Source: Gemmatimonadota bacterium (GTDB taxonomy: Bacteria > Latescibacterota > UBA2968). From it: a DNA stretch of 53,704 nucleotides. The DNA lies in contig JAPPAB010000139.1 in the NCBI GenBank assembly GCA_026705765.1, forward strand, positions 1 to 53,704, in the 5' to 3' direction. Both the position numbers and the translations under genes were made by a program. Of the stretch, positions 51,460-53,704 are shown piece by piece (positions within the stretch are counted from its first letter, which is position 1; the number at the start of each line of letters is the position of its first letter). The notes under the pieces are model-generated. The model searched no databases. It was not told where the DNA came from and worked only from the letters and a program-made list of their open reading frames with translations.

Positions 51460-51741
51460 ATGGCACAACCCGAAATTACATTCCGTCATGGTCTGTGCAG
51501 TGCTTCGATTTTTGAAAATGAATACAAGCGCGGTGAAGAATCTTTCACTGTACGCACGGTTTCATTTCAGCGAAGTTATCTGGATAAAGAAGGGAATTGG
51601 CAAACCACCAATAGCTTGAAGGTAAACGACATTCCCAAAGCTGTATTGGTGTTAAATAAAGCGTATGAGTTTTTGACATCAAACAGTCAGGTTGAAGCAG
51701 AAGCAGATGATGCGGCTGCGATAGCAGATGAACAGGCTTGA
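51460..51741 (+). CDS. Small conserved-looking protein, possibly nucleic-acid binding
   Basis: A 93-residue protein with a strand-rich core (FRHGLCSASIFENEYKRG, FTVRTVSFQRSYLDKEGNWQTT, LKVNDIPKAVLVLNKAYEFL) and an acidic alanine-rich tail. The pattern resembles small uncharacterised proteins seen in planctomycetes and other phyla, whose fold may be ssDNA-binding-like; I cannot name the family firmly. A strong GAGGAGGTG ribosome site indicates high translation. It ends before a terminator-like hairpin. Confidence 0.65.
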   Translation: MAQPEITFRHGLCSASIFENEYKRGEESFTVRTVSFQRSYLDKEGNWQTTNSLKVNDIPKAVLVLNKAYEFLTSNSQVEAEADDAAAIADEQA

Positions 51742-51843
51742 GGAATTGGTTGTACACCTGCTCGCTGTACACTGCCCCGATAGAATGGAGCGGAGCACAA
51801 CTGCGACAGCAGTTCAGCAGTCAGCCTGGTGTTATAGTTATAA

Positions 51844-51874
51844 AAATAAGGTTCAGCTATTAGCTGGACCTTAT
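51844..51874 (+). terminator. Hairpin terminator after the small protein gene
   Basis: AATAAGGTTCAGCT / AGCTGGACCTTATT form a 14-bp stem with one G-T wobble and a three-base loop, ending in ATTTG. It lies about 100 bases after the stop. The stem is nearly symmetric, so it could also serve the leftward HU gene. Confidence 0.7.
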
Positions 51875-51964
51875 TTGTAAACCGCTTGTGGCGTAAACGT
51901 TTGGATCTATAACCTGCTTCGTGATACTACCTGCCTGTTTTCTATAATTATAGATAGTTAGACC

Positions 51965-52261
51965 CTACGTATCCAAAGGTTCGTGCAATGCTTTTTTGAT
52001 CAGAACACCCGCTTTAAAATAGCTTTTTCGCCGTGCAGGAACATAAACTATCTCACCTGTACGGGGGTTGCGTGCAGCGGGTTTTGGTTTGGTCGGCTTG
52101 ATACCCAGAACACCAAATCCCCTGATTTCGATTCGATCACCGGCGACCAGATTTTCGCGCATCGTGTTAAAAAGCGTATTTACAATCTCATAAGCGAGTT
52201 GCTTTTTAATTCCCAAACGATCGGAAATTTTTAACGCGATGTCTTTTTTGGTCATTGTCAT
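51965..52261 (-). CDS. HU/IHF-family DNA-binding protein
   Basis: A 98-residue histone-like protein with the helical dimer core (KKDIALKISDRLGIKKQLAYEIVNTLFNTM) and the DNA-arm signature RIEIRGFGVLGIKPTKPKPAARNPRTGE. It bends DNA as a dimer. IHF bending often supports sigma-54 promoters, and one lies nearby. The start at 52261 has GGAGG five bases upstream; the ATG at 52255 is possible. Confidence 0.93.
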   Translation of the reverse strand: MTMTKKDIALKISDRLGIKKQLAYEIVNTLFNTMRENLVAGDRIEIRGFGVLGIKPTKPKPAARNPRTGEIVYVPARRKSYFKAGVLIKKALHEPLDT

Positions 52262-52418
52262 TCGGTCCTCCCATTTCACTGGTATTATCAAAGCGTTGGG
52301 CTAATATAGCTCTAAACCCCTGATATGCAAAGACAAAAATTTCCTGGGGATACCAAATTGAAAAATTGCTTTTGCTCTATATGTCGCTTATTTTACCATT
52401 GATAACAGGGATAAATCT

Positions 52419-53249
52419 ATGCGGCGAGCAAAAACAGAAACCAGTGTAATACACCGCGTCACGCGGTATGATGGCTCTATTGGCAAATCCGCGGATGATG
52501 TGCTGGTTGTAGAGGAGCCACTTGAAATTCGCGTTGCCGGGGAATCCGTTGCCGTGACCATGCGAACACCAGGGGATGACCGCGCCCTTGCCCTCGGATT
52601 TTTGTATGGCGAGGGCATTATTCGTGAAATTGGCGATGTCGGACGTGCGGAACACTGCGGCCGCCCGGGAACCCCTGAGTATGGAAATGTTATGGATGTT
52701 CTCCCTCATCCGGGTGAGATACTCGATCCCGAAAGGATTCGAGCAGGGCGACGAGGCACACTGACTTCATCTGCGTGTGGGGTATGTGGGCGCGAGCAGA
52801 TAGAAGATATGATGCAGCGATGCCAGCCCATTGACGACAATCGCGCTGTTCGATCAGCGATGATCTTTTGTGCACAGGAGCAGATGCGCCAATCGCAGTA
52901 CGTATTTGCACAAACAGGGGGTGTTCATGCTGCTGCCGCATTTTCTGAAACAGGGGATATGTATTGCTGTTTTGAAGATATTGGCCGGCACAATGCAGTA
53001 GATAAGGTTGTGGGGCATTTGCTCGAAACACACAGCATCGCAGAAGGGGAGGGGGTGCAAATACTCGCGGTGAGCAGCAGGGCGAGTTTCGAAATCGTAC
53101 AAAAGGCCGTTGTTGCGCGCATACCTGTCGTGGTTGCCGTATCTGCAGCGAGTTCATTGGCAGCAGATCTTGCACAGGCGATGGGGATAACCCTCATTGG
53201 CTTTGCACGCGATAAAAGGATGGTCATTTATACAGGTGCTGTGCAATAG
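52419..53249 (+). CDS. fdhD: Sulfur carrier protein FdhD
   Basis: A 276-residue FdhD. The sulfur-carrying cysteine pair is C120-G-V-C123 in SSACGVCG, and other hallmarks are EEPLEIRV, DRALALGFLYGEGI, GGVHAAA and FEDIGRHNAVDKV. It passes sulfur from a cysteine desulfurase to the molybdenum cofactor of formate dehydrogenase. No formate dehydrogenase is in the window. It is divergent from the HU gene across 157 bases and followed by a strong terminator. Confidence 0.95.
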   Translation: MRRAKTETSVIHRVTRYDGSIGKSADDVLVVEEPLEIRVAGESVAVTMRTPGDDRALALGFLYGEGIIREIGDVGRAEHCGRPGTPEYGNVMDVLPHPGEILDPERIRAGRRGTLTSSACGVCGREQIEDMMQRCQPIDDNRAVRSAMIFCAQEQMRQSQYVFAQTGGVHAAAAFSETGDMYCCFEDIGRHNAVDKVVGHLLETHSIAEGEGVQILAVSSRASFEIVQKAVVARIPVVVAVSAASSLAADLAQAMGITLIGFARDKRMVIYTGAVQ

Positions 53250-53280
53250 GGTGGGAAGGAGGTCTTGCAGCTTCCTATAG

Positions 53281-53315
53281 GCGGTTGGGCTGGTTGGCCC
53301 AACCGCTAATTTTTT
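53281..53315 (+). terminator. Rho-independent terminator after fdhD
   Basis: The perfect 10-bp stem GCGGTTGGGC / GCCCAACCGC has a six-base loop and is followed by TAATTTTTT. It lies 31 bases after the fdhD stop. Confidence 0.92.
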
Positions 53316-53385
53316 GCTGTATATGGGAACACTATTTGTAAATTTCAGGTCTAATCGTTGGCAAAGGTAAATGAGGAGCATATTG

Positions 53386-53704
53386 ATGGTTATTCGGATT
53401 TCAAATCTGACAAAAGTATATCGCCGTGGCGCAGTTCCCGCCCTGGACGATGTCACCTTGAGTATTCCGCACGGAACATTTGGTCTGTTGGGTCCCAATG
53501 GTGCGGGCAAAACAACGCTGATTAAAATTTTATCGACTCAGATGGATGCATCGAGCGGCAGCGTGACCATGGATGAGTTCGATCTGGTAAAAGACCGCAC
53601 AGAAATTCGTCGGCGCCTGGGATATTTGCCTCAGCATTTTGGGACCTATCCGCAATTGACTGCCTGGGAATTTCTCGATTATATGGCTGTTCTGGGCGGT
53701 CTGC
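53386..53704 (+). CDS. ABC transporter ATP-binding protein (5' part only)
   Basis: The first 106 codons of an ABC ATPase, running off the window. It shows ISNLTKVYRRGAVPALDDVTLSI, Walker A LGPNGAGKTTLIKIL near 38 and the Q-loop RRRLGYLPQHFGTYPQLT. The pattern is of the ABC-2 (drug, polysaccharide or NatA-like) exporter type. TGAGGAGC precedes the ATG. The signature and Walker B motifs lie beyond the end. Confidence 0.92.
   Translation, partial: MVIRISNLTKVYRRGAVPALDDVTLSIPHGTFGLLGPNGAGKTTLIKILSTQMDASSGSVTMDEFDLVKDRTEIRRRLGYLPQHFGTYPQLTAWEFLDYMAVLGGL

Overview
The window looks like chromosome of a Gram-negative, probably marine, FCB-group bacterium. The gene content is most like Candidatus Latescibacterota (WS3) or a close relative. 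The evidence is an LptC/LptA/LptB outer-membrane export set, a GWxTD-domain protein, a lamin-tail secreted protein ending in a type IX-like sorting/FlgD-like domain, dockerin-like DxDxDG modules, many sulfatases and phytanoyl-CoA-dioxygenase-like enzymes, and CCA-encoded tRNA. The phylum call is inference; no rRNA is present.

Layout. 1-4.9 kb: a DegT/StrS aminotransferase facing left, a 953-residue FAD/Fe-S D-2-hydroxyacid dehydrogenase, apt, and tRNA-Arg(CCT). 4.9-8.65 kb: an accessory stretch behind the tRNA, with an orphan Phd/YefM antitoxin, a WG-repeat protein, a secreted WSDGTTMW-motif protein, a truncated WD40-dockerin gene, a small unknown gene, and a 0.5-kb AT-rich gap holding a nested palindrome. 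8.65-22.9 kb: a long same-strand catabolic cluster of three PhyH-type Fe(II)/2OG dioxygenases, three sulfatases plus the scar of a fourth, a double NIPSNAP protein, a ThDP enzyme, OtnK- and OtnC-like four-carbon acid-sugar enzymes and a double NTF2-like protein. A convergent SDR dehydrogenase closes it. Together these could desulfate, oxidise and degrade a sulfated organic compound; the substrate is unknown.

23.9-26.8 kb: a CYTH-CHAD-ParA operon, possibly for positioning polyphosphate granules. 26.8-33.2 kb: a TonB-like protein divergent from an envelope operon (lipoprotein, DUF5683-like protein, 1065-residue TPR/GWxTD protein). 33.3-37.4 kb: two small unknown genes, ruvX, mltG and a PcrA/UvrD helicase. 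37.5-40.9 kb: a three-gene accessory cassette (unknown OB-like protein, PIN nuclease, DUF262/HNH GmrSD-like protein), a candidate defence module wedged before gatC. 41.2-48.1 kb: gatC, pyrG, lptC, lptA-like, lptB, a MOSC protein and rpoN. 48.1-53.7 kb: an unknown gene, a sigma-54-promoted triple lamin-tail protein, a small conserved-looking protein, an HU/IHF protein, fdhD, and the start of an ABC transporter ATPase that runs off the end.

The observations most worth follow-up are the CYTH-CHAD-ParA operon, the PIN/DUF262 cassette, the sulfatase/dioxygenase/OtnK-OtnC cluster, a textbook sigma-54 promoter next to rpoN, and a two-copy composite repeat (about four AATCTACG units facing three or four TTCGTCTA units) that supplies gene borders.
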